Below the pieces are notes generated by a model. It was given only the letters and a program-made list of their open reading frames with translations. It was not told the origin of the DNA and did not search any database. A DNA stretch of 64,000 nt from Chitinophagaceae bacterium DXS. GTDB lineage: Bacteria > Bacteroidota > Bacteroidia > Chitinophagales > Chitinophagaceae. Shown here in pieces: positions 25,988-35,717 of this stretch (position 1 is its first letter; every line of letters starts with the position of its first letter). The position numbers and the translations under genes are program-made. Where the stretch lies: assembly GCA_030345135.1 (NCBI GenBank), contig CP128386.1, positions 6,805,001 to 6,869,000 of the forward strand, given 5' to 3'.

Positions 25988-27895
25988 CTACTTATAGCTT
26001 CTCACCGCCAGTTCCACCTCTGTAAACTCCAATGGTTCTTTATGCAGTTCTTCTTCTGCGTCTTTTCCCTTGTACTCCCAGGCTGATACAAAGCAGAAAT
26101 TTTGGTCATCTCTGAGTGCCTCGCCATCGGGAGTCTGGTATTCTTCTCTGAAGTGCGCACCGCAGGATTCGTTGCGGGTTAACGCATCATAACACATGAG
26201 TTCTCCCAGTTCAAGATAGTCTGCCACGCGGCCGGCCTTTTCCAGCTCACTGTTTACCTTGCCGTCGCCAGGTATTCGCAGTTCCTTGTAGAACCTTTCG
26301 CGTAACATTTTAATTTCTTTGATCGCTTCTTCCAACCCTTCTTTGCTGCGGCTGAGCCCGCATTTGTCATACAATAATTTGCCCAGTGTTTTGTGGAAGT
26401 AGTCCGCAGACAGATGCCCTTGAATATGCATTAAATCACCCAGCTGCCGGCGAACCTTTCTTTCTGCGAAATCAAACGCAGGATCCTTTACGTCGATCTT
26501 GCCTGTCTTTAGTTCTCCTGCCAGGTAATTGGGGATAGTATATGGAGCAATAAAATAGCCATCCACACAGGCCTGCAATAACGAATTTGCTCCAAGCCTG
26601 TTTGCGCCATGATCTCCAAAGTTGGCTTCGCCCAAAGCAAACAAACCAGGAATGGTAGTCATCAGTTCATAATCTACCCACAAGCCTCCCATGGTGAAAT
26701 GCGCAGATGGCGAGATCAGCATGGGCTCCGTATAAGCATTGATCCCCGTGATCTTTTCATACATACGGAAAAGGTTGCCGTATTTTTCTTCAATCTTGTC
26801 TTTGCCCTGTTCCCTGATCGCTTTTGAAAAATCAAGACATACAGCATTCTTCATTTCGCCAACACCATGGCCAGCATCGATGCGTTCTTTGGCAGCTCTG
26901 GAAGAAATATCGCGGGGTGCAAGATTGCCGAAGGATGGATAGCGACGCTCGAGGTAATAATCCCTTTCTTCTTCCGGAATGTCATTAGGATGCCGCGTGT
27001 CATTTTGTTTTTTAGGAACCCAGATCCGGCCGTCATTGCGTAGCGATTCAGACATCAATGTCAGCTTGGACTGATGTTCGCCATGTTGAGGCAGAGATGT
27101 TGGGTGCACCTGGATCCAGCTCACGCCCGCCATGTACGCGCCTTTTTTATGCGCACGCCAGATCGCTGAACCATTGCAGCCCATCGCCAATGTTGATAAA
27201 TAATAGATCTTTCCGTAACCGCCGGTTGCCAGAACAACAGCATGTGCACTGTGACGTTCAATTTCACCTGTTTCAAGATCACGCGAAATAATACCCCTGG
27301 CTTTTCCGTCGATGACAACAAGCTCAAGCATTTCATGTCTTGAAAACAATTGAATCCTTCCGGCAGCAACCTGCCTCATCAGCGCCTGGTATGAACCAAG
27401 CAATAATTGCTGACCCGTTTGTCCGCGTGCGTAAAATGTTCGCGAAACCTGTACACCACCAAACGAACGGTTATTTAAATAACCACCATATTCTCTTGCA
27501 AAGGGAACACCTTGCGCAACAGCCTGGTCAATCAGGTTGGCAGAACATTCTGCAAGCCGGTAAACGTTTGCTTCGCGCGAGCGGAAATCACCGCCTTTAA
27601 TTGTATCGTAAAACATACGATAGACGCTATCGCCGTCATTCTTATAATTCTTACATGCATTAACCCCGCCCTGCGCAGCCACAGAGTGTGCGCGCCTTGG
27701 CGTATCCTGGAAACAAAAGGATTTTACGTTGTAGCCTTGTTCTGCCAGTGACGCCGCACATGATGCTCCGGCTAAACCGGTGCCCACCACAATTATATCC
27801 AGCTTTTTGCGGTTGGCCGGGTTTACAAGCTTTGCATGCGATTTATAATTACTCCATTTTTCTGACAATTTGCCTTCCGGAATTTTTGCATTCAT
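25988..27895 (-). CDS. sdhA: Succinate dehydrogenase/fumarate reductase flavoprotein subunit
   Basis: A 635-residue FAD subunit oxidising succinate to fumarate. It shows the dinucleotide fold [19 protein letters not shown], the flavin-attachment His in [14 protein letters not shown], and [15 protein letters not shown] near the active site. Its start lies 3 bp after the sdhC stop, so the two are surely cotranscribed. The stop codon directly abuts a TACGAAG word array. Confidence 0.97.
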   Translation of the reverse strand: MNAKIPEGKLSEKWSNYKSHAKLVNPANRKKLDIIVVGTGLAGASCAASLAEQGYNVKSFCFQDTPRRAHSVAAQGGVNACKNYKNDGDSVYRMFYDTIKGGDFRSREANVYRLAECSANLIDQAVAQGVPFAREYGGYLNNRSFGGVQVSRTFYARGQTGQQLLLGSYQALMRQVAAGRIQLFSRHEMLELVVIDGKARGIISRDLETGEIERHSAHAVVLATGGYGKIYYLSTLAMGCNGSAIWRAHKKGAYMAGVSWIQVHPTSLPQHGEHQSKLTLMSESLRNDGRIWVPKKQNDTRHPNDIPEEERDYYLERRYPSFGNLAPRDISSRAAKERIDAGHGVGEMKNAVCLDFSKAIREQGKDKIEEKYGNLFRMYEKITGINAYTEPMLISPSAHFTMGGLWVDYELMTTIPGLFALGEANFGDHGANRLGANSLLQACVDGYFIAPYTIPNYLAGELKTGKIDVKDPAFDFAERKVRRQLGDLMHIQGHLSADYFHKTLGKLLYDKCGLSRSKEGLEEAIKEIKMLRERFYKELRIPGDGKVNSELEKAGRVADYLELGELMCYDALTRNESCGAHFREEYQTPDGEALRDDQNFCFVSAWEYKGKDAEEELHKEPLEFTEVELAVRSYK

Positions 27896-27898
27896 GGT

Positions 27899-28561
27899 TT
27901 AAGCTTTTGTAAAATGAACGTATACAGGTATCAACATAAATCCGATGGTAATAATGCCGGTATAAGCCCATCCGGCCACTTTTACCCACCTGATATATTT
28001 CGGGTGATAAACGCCTAACGTACGTCCCGCACTGAAAAAGCCATGTAAAAGGTGAAAGCCTAGTGCAATCATAGCAACCTCGTACATGACGACATACCAC
28101 CATTCTTTGTAAGCAGCTACAACTACTGTGTACAGATCTTTGTTTCCTTTCTCATCCAGAGGCAACGTCGTGAATTTGTATTGATACCAGAAGTCTTTGA
28201 AGTGAATAACGAGGAATGCGAAAATAATTGTGCCTAACAAACCCATATTGCGGCTCTGCCATGTGGAGGCGGAACTGCGTCTGTCATATTTATATTTCTT
28301 ACCGCTCGCCAGTTTATTTTTTCGTGTTACGACTAGGGCGTAAACAACATGGCCGATAATAGAAGCATACAAAACATAAGCAATTACCTCGATGATAATA
28401 TTGCCTGCAAGCAAATGTGAGTACCAATTGAATTGTTGCTTTGCCTCTTCACCGGGAAGCAGTAGTTGAATATTGCCAAGTAAATGAATGACGAGAAAAA
28501 AACAGAGAAAGAGTCCCGTGCCGGCCATCCATAATTTGCGCTGATGTGTTGCAGATTTCAT
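27899..28561 (-). CDS. sdhC: Succinate dehydrogenase cytochrome b subunit
   Basis: A 220-residue membrane anchor with five hydrophobic helices, as in the single-subunit (type B) cytochrome b558 anchors of Bacteroidota. His residues in the helices (VIHLLG, GHVVY, HLLHGFF) are candidate haem ligands. The ORF extends to 28660, but MKSATHQRK at 28561 is preceded by an AGGAAG-like ribosome site and begins the conserved part. It is the first gene of sdhCAB. Confidence 0.94.
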   Translation of the reverse strand: MKSATHQRKLWMAGTGLFLCFFLVIHLLGNIQLLLPGEEAKQQFNWYSHLLAGNIIIEVIAYVLYASIIGHVVYALVVTRKNKLASGKKYKYDRRSSASTWQSRNMGLLGTIIFAFLVIHFKDFWYQYKFTTLPLDEKGNKDLYTVVVAAYKEWWYVVMYEVAMIALGFHLLHGFFSAGRTLGVYHPKYIRWVKVAGWAYTGIITIGFMLIPVYVHFTKA

Positions 28562-28687
28562 AGCTTCCTGATTAAGATGAAGAATATACTTATGTACGCT
28601 TTTCTTAAAAAAATTATTACATCTATAACAACCAACCGCTTCATTTGTTGCTCCGGCCAACCAATCACCCGGATCCGTGAAATCAGA

Positions 28688-29830
28688 CTAAAATCTCACC
28701 TGTAACTGAACAATTGCTGTATTGTGCGAATACATTGTTGTTAAGGGAATATTTGTTTTATAGATGTCAATATAAACGCCTGCCTGTAATAATGCAGAAA
28801 AGTTATCTGCGAATTCCATTGCTACCATCGGAGTGATTGTTTGCCTCGTATCGTTGGTTGGCTGTTTGTAATTTTCGTCAAAATATTCGTAGCGGGACGA
28901 TACCTGTAATGAACTTACTTGTTTGCCCATACAACGGTATTTTAATGTTGGCAAAACATAAAATCCTTTCATTTTAAACTGATCAAGTGGGTGAATTCCG
29001 CCACAACTTTTAAATGCCGAGAAGTTTGTCCCATCTTTATATTCACCGGAAAGTTTTAGTGATAGGCGGTTGCTTAAAGAAAGGTCGGTAGCAAAATCTC
29101 CTCCCCAGGCATAACCATTCCTGTTATCGGTGCTGCCTGATCCGCCATTAACGCCAATCGTAGTCCTTTTAAAAGGGCTTATTTCAATCCTTGCATAAAT
29201 ATGTTTGTTGTTGTCGTTGTCTGTTTGCTGATTGCGGTTATTTCCATTGTGTACGCCGACATAATAGCGGACAGGCATTTTGTTTTCTTTATTAAGATCA
29301 CCATAAATGCACATGCCCAATTGAAAACTTTGCCAGCCGTTACTGCCAAAAGCATTGTACTGATTGGAATAGTCCAGCGATTGAATAAGATCTGCCGGAA
29401 TCAGATCTTCTATACCGAAGAAAGGCCGGTATTGTCCCGCGATAACATGCAAGTGCCTGTTGAGCGTATATCGTACAAACGCATTTTCTAACACCTTATT
29501 ATTTACATTGGATGAATTGAACTCCGCAAAATTTATGAGCAGGCTTGCATCGAAGTGAGCATTTATTTTTGCGTTAGCCTGCAAACGTACGCGCCTTAAA
29601 GAAAAACTGTTGGTAACACAATTACCTGAATCAATATTTTTACCAGCCACATCAACACGGCGGTTGAGTGATAATGAATATCTGGTCTGCAGTAATCCGG
29701 AGAAAGTAAGAATACGATTAGCTGTGCCCCGTGATACCGAATCTTTTTTTACTTCCTGGGCGCGCAAACAAAAATTAAGGGATGCTGAGAAAAGAAGAAA
29801 AACTGTGCATATAAGTTTATGTCTGATCAC
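28688..29830 (-). CDS. Outer-membrane porin, OprO/OprP-like
   Basis: A 380-residue protein with a signal peptide (hydrophobic 7-22, ending LRAQ) and alternating beta-strand pattern. FSLRRVRLQANAKINAHFDASLLINF resembles phosphate-selective porins O and P of Bacteroidota. It ends in QLQVRF with the terminal Phe typical of BAM substrates. It lies upstream of sdhC on the same strand; no functional link to SDH is evident. Transported solute unknown. Confidence 0.82.
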   Translation of the reverse strand: MIRHKLICTVFLLFSASLNFCLRAQEVKKDSVSRGTANRILTFSGLLQTRYSLSLNRRVDVAGKNIDSGNCVTNSFSLRRVRLQANAKINAHFDASLLINFAEFNSSNVNNKVLENAFVRYTLNRHLHVIAGQYRPFFGIEDLIPADLIQSLDYSNQYNAFGSNGWQSFQLGMCIYGDLNKENKMPVRYYVGVHNGNNRNQQTDNDNNKHIYARIEISPFKRTTIGVNGGSGSTDNRNGYAWGGDFATDLSLSNRLSLKLSGEYKDGTNFSAFKSCGGIHPLDQFKMKGFYVLPTLKYRCMGKQVSSLQVSSRYEYFDENYKQPTNDTRQTITPMVAMEFADNFSALLQAGVYIDIYKTNIPLTTMYSHNTAIVQLQVRF

Positions 29831-30222
29831 GCATCCCTTTTATAAATGAAGAAAAATGGTAATGCGCGAAGTAAGGATGCATGGGTTGGAGAAGAAATGA
29901 TAAAAAGTGTGTTGGGGCTTGATTTTTATCAGGTAATTGATTTTATGGAAAAAAATGACTGAGAGGATCGCTGCAAGCGATAGAGTAATGCTACAAAGCC
30001 CGGAGGCTTAGCAGAGCGTAAGAGCATAAATTGCCGCGCCGCTGCTTCTTTGCGCTCGCCGCGAGAAATAAATGTGTTTCTTTTTTATCGGATAGAGCAA
30101 AAAAATCGCTGCAAGCGATAGAGTAATGCTACAAAGCCCGGAGGCTTAGCAGAGCGTAAGAGCGTAAATCGCTGCGTCGCTGCTTCTTCGCGCTCGCCGC
30201 GAGAAATATGCGTGAAACAAAC
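29831..30222. repeat. Spacer with two 103-bp direct repeats
   Basis: Copies at 29967-30069 and 30105-30207 differ at about five positions and have a 138-bp period. Each copy contains a hairpin ATCGCT-GCA-AGCGAT and a second stem AAGCC/GGCTT. No gene is seen in this 392-bp spacer between the porin and GH16 genes, both on the minus strand. Confidence 0.85.
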
Positions 30223-31035
30223 CTATTCAATCATTTTATAAACCCGCACGTAATCCACTTCCATTTTTCCGGGAAATGCACTTTCGTCAATTCCTTTTTG
30301 TCCGCCCCAGTTACCTCCTACTGCCACATTCAGCAACAAATGAAATCGTTTATCAAAGGGCCATTCTGCAAATCCCTTACCCGTATTTTTAAATTGAAAG
30401 CATTGCCTATCATCAATAAATCCTTTTATATCATAAGGCGTCCAGTCAATGCGGTAAATGTGAAAATCGCTGGTTGCAGTAGGCACATTTGTAACACTCG
30501 TTTTTTGCGTGTGTATTACGTGGTTAAATGATTTTGTGTGAACGCTGATGTGAATACTGTCGGGATCATATCCAACCTGTTCCATTATGTCTATTTCGCC
30601 GGATTCGGGCCATCCGCCATATTTCCAGTCGGTGGATAACATCCAGATAGCAGGCCACAATCCCTTGCCGGTTGGGAGTTTGGCTTTTATCTCAAATCTT
30701 CCGTATAAAAAATCAGCTTTATTTTTGGTGACCATGCGCGCCGATGTGAACTCTTTGTCGCCTTTTTTTTCTTTTCTTGCCTCAATGGTGAGCATTCCGT
30801 TGGCCACGGAAGCATTGCCTTTATCCGTATAATATTCCAGCTCGTTATTTCCCCAACCACTGCCTCCAACATCATAGCCCCATTTTGAAGGGTCGGGCTT
30901 TCCGGTGTAGTTAAACTCATCGGCCCATACAGGCTTGCTTTCAAATTTCCATTGTTTGTCGGCAATTGTATCTTTTTGCTGGGAAAATCCGTTAAGCCCG
31001 ACAACCAGGAAAGATAGAATGATGAATGCTCTCAT
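30223..31035 (-). CDS. Secreted glycoside hydrolase family 16 beta-glucanase
   Basis: A 270-residue protein with a signal peptide (MRAFIILSFLVVGLNGFSQ) and a single GH16 domain. The catalytic motif EIDIME is at 147-152, with Glu147 as nucleophile and Glu152 as acid/base. WPAIWMLSTDW and GGWPESGE fit the laminarinase-like (beta-1,3 or mixed-linkage glucan) branch. No binding module or sorting domain is present. Exact substrate is inferred from the subfamily look. Confidence 0.93.
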   Translation of the reverse strand: MRAFIILSFLVVGLNGFSQQKDTIADKQWKFESKPVWADEFNYTGKPDPSKWGYDVGGSGWGNNELEYYTDKGNASVANGMLTIEARKEKKGDKEFTSARMVTKNKADFLYGRFEIKAKLPTGKGLWPAIWMLSTDWKYGGWPESGEIDIMEQVGYDPDSIHISVHTKSFNHVIHTQKTSVTNVPTATSDFHIYRIDWTPYDIKGFIDDRQCFQFKNTGKGFAEWPFDKRFHLLLNVAVGGNWGGQKGIDESAFPGKMEVDYVRVYKMIE

Positions 31036-31163
31036 GTTAGGTCAAGTTTGGCTTTGAAGATAAAATAATTTCGCGGTAGCACAACTTACATCACCCCATA
31101 TTAACCACGTAATTTGAAAAAGAGACTGCCATAATCACGTACTTTTGTTTTTTAATTTTTGAT

Positions 31164-32444
31164 ATGATAAACAGAAAAGAAGAGCCAGCCATAAAAGACG
31201 CCGTGGATTTTAACTTACAACTTAAGCCCTATACATACTTTCAATTAGATAACGGAGTGCCTGTTTATACTATTGATGCCGGTGCGCAGGATGTTGTGAT
31301 GGTTGAACTGGTATTTTTTGCAGGAAACTGGTATGAGGATAAAAATATAGTAGCCGCAACAACAAATTACCTGTTGAAGAATGGAACCACTAAAAAGAAT
31401 GCTTTTGCGATAAATGAGCATTTTGAGTTTTACGGAGCCTACCTGAACAGAAACTGTTACAATGAAACCGCAACTATATCACTTCATGCGCTAAGTAAAC
31501 ATTTACCTGAGCTATTGCCGGTTGTAACTGAACTTTTAACGGATGCCACATTGCCGGAAGATGAACTGGCTATTTATAAACAAAACCAGAAGCAACGCCT
31601 GGAGGTAAATCTTAAAAAGGGAGAGTTTGTAGCAAACAGGCTCATTGATGAATACCTGTATGGCTACGATCATCCTTATGGAAAATATACGCTGACTGGC
31701 GATTATGATGCTTTACAACGCGAGGATCTGGAGAAGTTTTACAAGCAATATTATTCAGAAGGAAAATGTTTGCTGTTTGTTGCAGGAAAACTTCCTTCGG
31801 ATATACAGGAACAACTGAATAAATCGTTTGGTCACCTGGCACTGAATAAGGCTGATATTCCGCAGATTACCCATTTACGCCAGCCAGCTGTGCAAAAAAA
31901 ATATGAGGTGATCAATGATGCAAACGGTGTGCAGGGCGCCATCCGTATTGCAAGGCCGTTTCCCAACAGGCATCATCCGGATTTTACCAAGGTACAGGTG
32001 TTGAACAATATTTTCGGAGGTTTTTTTGGCAGCCGGTTAATGAGTAATATCCGTGAGGAAAAGGGTTATACCTACGGTATATACAGTTATCTGCAGAACC
32101 ATGTTGAAAGCAGTGCCTGGATGGTTAGTACTGAAGCCGGCCGTGATGTGAGCCGCGCTACAATTGAAGAAGTGTACAAGGAAATGGAAATACTCAGGAA
32201 AGAACTCGTTGATGATGAAGAGATGCACCTGGTAAAGAATTACATGATGGGATCAATACTTGGAGACCTGGATGGTCCGTTCCAGGTAATATCCCGGTGG
32301 AAAAATTATGTATTAAATAACCTTACAGAAGAGTATTTTTATAATAGTATCAACACAATAAGAGCAATAACTGCGGAAGAAATCAGGGATCTCGCTAACA
32401 AATACCTGGTTGCTGATGAGTTTTATGAGCTGGTTGTTGTATAA
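31164..32444 (+). CDS. M16-family peptidase-like protein, zinc motif missing
   Basis: A 426-residue insulinase-fold protein. In active M16 enzymes the first 80 residues hold HxxEH; the matching stretch here (NYLLKNGTTKKNAFAINEHFEFYGAYLN) has no such motif. It does keep the C-terminal features (NNIFGGFFGSRLMSNIREEKGYTYGIYS). It therefore looks like the non-catalytic partner of a two-gene M16 pair, yet no active partner is adjacent. No signal peptide, so probably cytoplasmic or periplasmic by another route. Confidence 0.88.
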   Translation: MINRKEEPAIKDAVDFNLQLKPYTYFQLDNGVPVYTIDAGAQDVVMVELVFFAGNWYEDKNIVAATTNYLLKNGTTKKNAFAINEHFEFYGAYLNRNCYNETATISLHALSKHLPELLPVVTELLTDATLPEDELAIYKQNQKQRLEVNLKKGEFVANRLIDEYLYGYDHPYGKYTLTGDYDALQREDLEKFYKQYYSEGKCLLFVAGKLPSDIQEQLNKSFGHLALNKADIPQITHLRQPAVQKKYEVINDANGVQGAIRIARPFPNRHHPDFTKVQVLNNIFGGFFGSRLMSNIREEKGYTYGIYSYLQNHVESSAWMVSTEAGRDVSRATIEEVYKEMEILRKELVDDEEMHLVKNYMMGSILGDLDGPFQVISRWKNYVLNNLTEEYFYNSINTIRAITAEEIRDLANKYLVADEFYELVVV

Positions 32445-32473
32445 AAACTGTATTGAACAGTAAAATATAAAAC

Positions 32474-32830
32474 GTGGGAAAATTTATTGGCAAAATACTG
32501 GTTACGGCCCTGGCCGCTTTAATCGCAGCGCATTTTATTCCAGGGGTATCTATAAAAAACGGAACAAGCGCAGTTTTGCTTGCTTTGGTTTTGGCGGTAT
32601 TAAATGCAATAGTGCGGCCGATATTAATTATATTGACCATTCCCATAACTGTAGTCACATTTGGTTTATTCCTGTTGGTTATTAATACGATCATCATCAA
32701 ATGGTCGGCCCTGATTGTCAAAGGCTTCAACGTAGTAAATTGGTGGAGTGCATTCTGGTTCGGAATACTTTTATCAATTGTCACCTTTCTTATTGAATCC
32801 CTGATCAATCGCCACGCCGAAAGAGATTAA
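32474..32830 (+). CDS. Phage-holin-4-like small membrane protein
   Basis: A 118-residue protein of three to four hydrophobic helices (about 7-25, 32-60, 66-90, 92-110) with the widely conserved AVLNAIVRPILIILTIPITVVTFGLFLLVIN pattern of the family called phage holin 4-2/YvlD-like. These are mostly chromosomal and not phage-derived. Start codon is GTG at 32474. It is 30 bp downstream of the M16 gene. Function unknown, perhaps envelope-related. Confidence 0.85.
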   Translation: MGKFIGKILVTALAALIAAHFIPGVSIKNGTSAVLLALVLAVLNAIVRPILIILTIPITVVTFGLFLLVINTIIIKWSALIVKGFNVVNWWSAFWFGILLSIVTFLIESLINRHAERD

Positions 32831-32971
32831 CTCTATAAACTTTTAAAAAGCTTACCTCATTAACGAAGCTTGCGTGTGTAGTTTGTTGCAAACTAAAGCC
32901 GTGCCATGCAATGGCGAGAGAAGATGTATTTGCGACAGATTTTTTGTAACAGCAGTCGCACTAATATTTGA

Positions 32972-35647
32972 ATGCGTATGACAGCAGAGCAGCAACGATT
33001 AAAAGTAAACGCGCTAAAAAAAGTACCACTTGAACAATGGGGACCTTATTTGTCCGACAGGCAGTGGGGAACCGTTCGTGAAGATTTCAGCAGTAATGGA
33101 GACGCATGGAACTATTTTCCTTTCAGTCATTCTCATGCAAGGGCATACCGGTGGGGTGAAGATGGTTTGGGAGGGATCTCCGATTTTTTTCAGAATCTCT
33201 GTTTTTCCGTGGCTTTGTGGAATGGGAAGGACAAAATACTTAAAGAGCGCCTTTATGGCCTGGGTAACTTTGAAGGAAATCATGGCGAAGATGTAAAAGA
33301 ACTGTACTACTACCTCGATAATGTTCCTACCCACTATTACATGGAGTTTCTGTATAAATATCCGCAACAGGAATTTCCGTATGAAGACCTGGTTGAAAAG
33401 AACAGGAACCGCTCGCGGCTGGAGCCAGAATACGAAATCCTGGATACAGGCGTATTTAACGACAACAAATACTTCGACGTTAAGATAACTTATGCCAAGC
33501 ATAGCAAGCGGGACATTGCGATAAGAATAGACATTACCAACCGGGGAAAAACAGCGGCGCCAATAACGGTGTTGCCAACGCTTTGGTTCTACAACCGTTG
33601 GTCCTATGGTGGGTTAACGGAGCGACCCTGCATAAAAAAGATAAATAACAATGCTGTAAAGGCAACACATGAAAGGTTAGGTAATTATTACCTGTATTTT
33701 CAAAAGGCAGATATGGCGCTTTTTACCGAGAATGAAACCAATCATGAAAAGTTGTTCGGCAGGCCCAATCAATCGCCATTTGTAAAAGATGCTTTTAATG
33801 AGGCTATTATCAACAATGTGAATGTAGATCAGCTGCGCGAAAACACTGAAGGCACAAAATTTTCTCCGGTGTACAAATACAGAATTGCCGGCGGAGCAAC
33901 AAAGAGCATTTGCCTGCGATTATCTGATGTTTTGATGGATCAGCCTTTTCCACATGGGTTTGAACACATCTTCGCTACAAGAAAACAGGAGGCTAACGAC
34001 TTTTACGCGGAAATATTGCCAAAGAATGTTTCAGAGGATTGGAAGCAGATCCAGCGTCAGGCGCTGGCCGGGCTTCTGTGGAGCAAGCAATATTATCACT
34101 TCGATATTGAAAGGTGGTTGTCGACGACAGACGATATAAGTCCGCTGAGTCCCGAGCGAAAGACCGGGCGCAACCACGACTGGCAGCATTTAAAGAACCA
34201 GGACATTGTTCTTATGCCTGATAAATGGGAGTATCCATGGTATGCAGCGTGGGACCTTGGTTTTCACTGCGTTTCCATGGCATTGGTAGATCCGGTATTT
34301 GCCAAGCATCAGCTTATTCTTATCATGCGCGAATGGTACATGAAGCCTGACGGACAAATCCCGGCGTATGAATGGAACTTTGGCGACGTTAATCCTCCGG
34401 TACACGCCATGGCTGCATTGCAGGTTTATCATATCGAGAAAAAGCAGAAAGGAACGGGCGATATCAATTTTCTCAAACGCATCTTCCAAAAACTGATCAT
34501 CAATTTTACCTGGTGGATCCATAGAAAAGATGCGAACGGCAATAACATTTTTGAAGGAGGATTTTTAGGACTGGATAATATTGGTGTATTTAACAGAAGC
34601 ATGCCACTGCACGGCCAGATGGAACTGGAGCAGGCCGATGGAACCAGTTGGATGGGCATGTACGCGCTTAACCTCATGGATATGGCCATAGAGATTGCCA
34701 TGCACGATCCATCTTTTGAAGATGCCGCCACTAAATTTTTCGAACATTTTGTATTGATAGCTGAGGGGTTGAATGAGCTGGGCATGTGGAACAACGAAGA
34801 CAAGTTTTATTATGATACGCTTGCAATCAAAGAGCATGATCCAATTCAATTAAAAATTCACTCCATTGTGGGTCTTACTTCTTTATTTGCGGTTTCCACT
34901 ATTGATAAAAAAGTATTCGATAAGCTGGGAGATTTCAGAAAACGATTTGACTGGTTTGAAGACTATCGTAAAAAGAACAACAAATTCTGGCCAAATGAGG
35001 AAAAAGCCGATGAAGAAACTATTTTGCTTTCGCTGATTCCAAAAGAACGCCTGATTGCGTTGTTACAGCGCATTCTGTCTGAAACAGAATTTTTATCGGA
35101 AGGTGGCATCAGGGCTTTATCAAAATACCACGAAAAGAACCCTTATACGGTAAATATCGACGGAACGGATTATACCATACAATATGATCCCGGAGATTCA
35201 ACTTCCAACTTTTTTGGCGGCAACAGTAACTGGCGCGGTCCTGTGTGGATTCCCATCAATTACCTCATTATACAATCCATTAAAAAATACGGTGATTTTT
35301 ATGGCGATAACCTGTGCGTAGAATATCCAACCGGATCGGGAAATTACCTGAACCTCGAGCAAGTATCTGAGGAACTGATGAAAAGAGTGATCAGTATTTT
35401 TGAACTGAATCAGTCTGGCCGCAAAGCCCACGGTGATTATAACTGGTTTTACCAGCAACCGGGAAATGAGCATCTTATTCTTTTTTATGAGTATTTTCAT
35501 GGTGATACTTTGCATGGCCTCGGTGCAGCGCATCAAACAGGCTGGACCGCTCTTGCGGCGAACCTGATTTGCGACATGTCTGAGAATCTGCCACCCGTGG
35601 AACAAGCGCAGGAGGTTTATGAAGAGGAGAATGAAGAAGATGTATAA
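32972..35647 (+). CDS. GH63-like (MGH1-type) glucosidase
   Basis: An 891-residue protein without a signal peptide. It has an (alpha/alpha)6-barrel look, with LLWSKQYYHFD, MPDKWEYPWYAAWDLGFH and PNEHLILFYEYFHGDT-like segments seen in bacterial glucosidases related to mannosyl-oligosaccharide glucosidase. The acidic residues in WDLGFH and in the C-terminal region are candidates for catalysis. Probably cytoplasmic processing of alpha-glucosides; the substrate is not readable. It stands alone between a membrane protein and a sensor kinase. Confidence 0.85.
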   Translation: MRMTAEQQRLKVNALKKVPLEQWGPYLSDRQWGTVREDFSSNGDAWNYFPFSHSHARAYRWGEDGLGGISDFFQNLCFSVALWNGKDKILKERLYGLGNFEGNHGEDVKELYYYLDNVPTHYYMEFLYKYPQQEFPYEDLVEKNRNRSRLEPEYEILDTGVFNDNKYFDVKITYAKHSKRDIAIRIDITNRGKTAAPITVLPTLWFYNRWSYGGLTERPCIKKINNNAVKATHERLGNYYLYFQKADMALFTENETNHEKLFGRPNQSPFVKDAFNEAIINNVNVDQLRENTEGTKFSPVYKYRIAGGATKSICLRLSDVLMDQPFPHGFEHIFATRKQEANDFYAEILPKNVSEDWKQIQRQALAGLLWSKQYYHFDIERWLSTTDDISPLSPERKTGRNHDWQHLKNQDIVLMPDKWEYPWYAAWDLGFHCVSMALVDPVFAKHQLILIMREWYMKPDGQIPAYEWNFGDVNPPVHAMAALQVYHIEKKQKGTGDINFLKRIFQKLIINFTWWIHRKDANGNNIFEGGFLGLDNIGVFNRSMPLHGQMELEQADGTSWMGMYALNLMDMAIEIAMHDPSFEDAATKFFEHFVLIAEGLNELGMWNNEDKFYYDTLAIKEHDPIQLKIHSIVGLTSLFAVSTIDKKVFDKLGDFRKRFDWFEDYRKKNNKFWPNEEKADEETILLSLIPKERLIALLQRILSETEFLSEGGIRALSKYHEKNPYTVNIDGTDYTIQYDPGDSTSNFFGGNSNWRGPVWIPINYLIIQSIKKYGDFYGDNLCVEYPTGSGNYLNLEQVSEELMKRVISIFELNQSGRKAHGDYNWFYQQPGNEHLILFYEYFHGDTLHGLGAAHQTGWTALAANLICDMSENLPPVEQAQEVYEEENEEDV

Positions 35648-35717
35648 GAGATCTGATACACTTCTGCCATTTAGATTGTGGCTGGCTATGCTATACTAAC
35701 GGACAGATAGAAAACGT

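Noticed and set aside
32474-32830. Prophage remnant suggested by the holin-like protein
   Set aside because: The family is mostly chromosomal and no phage gene, integrase or attachment repeat is near.
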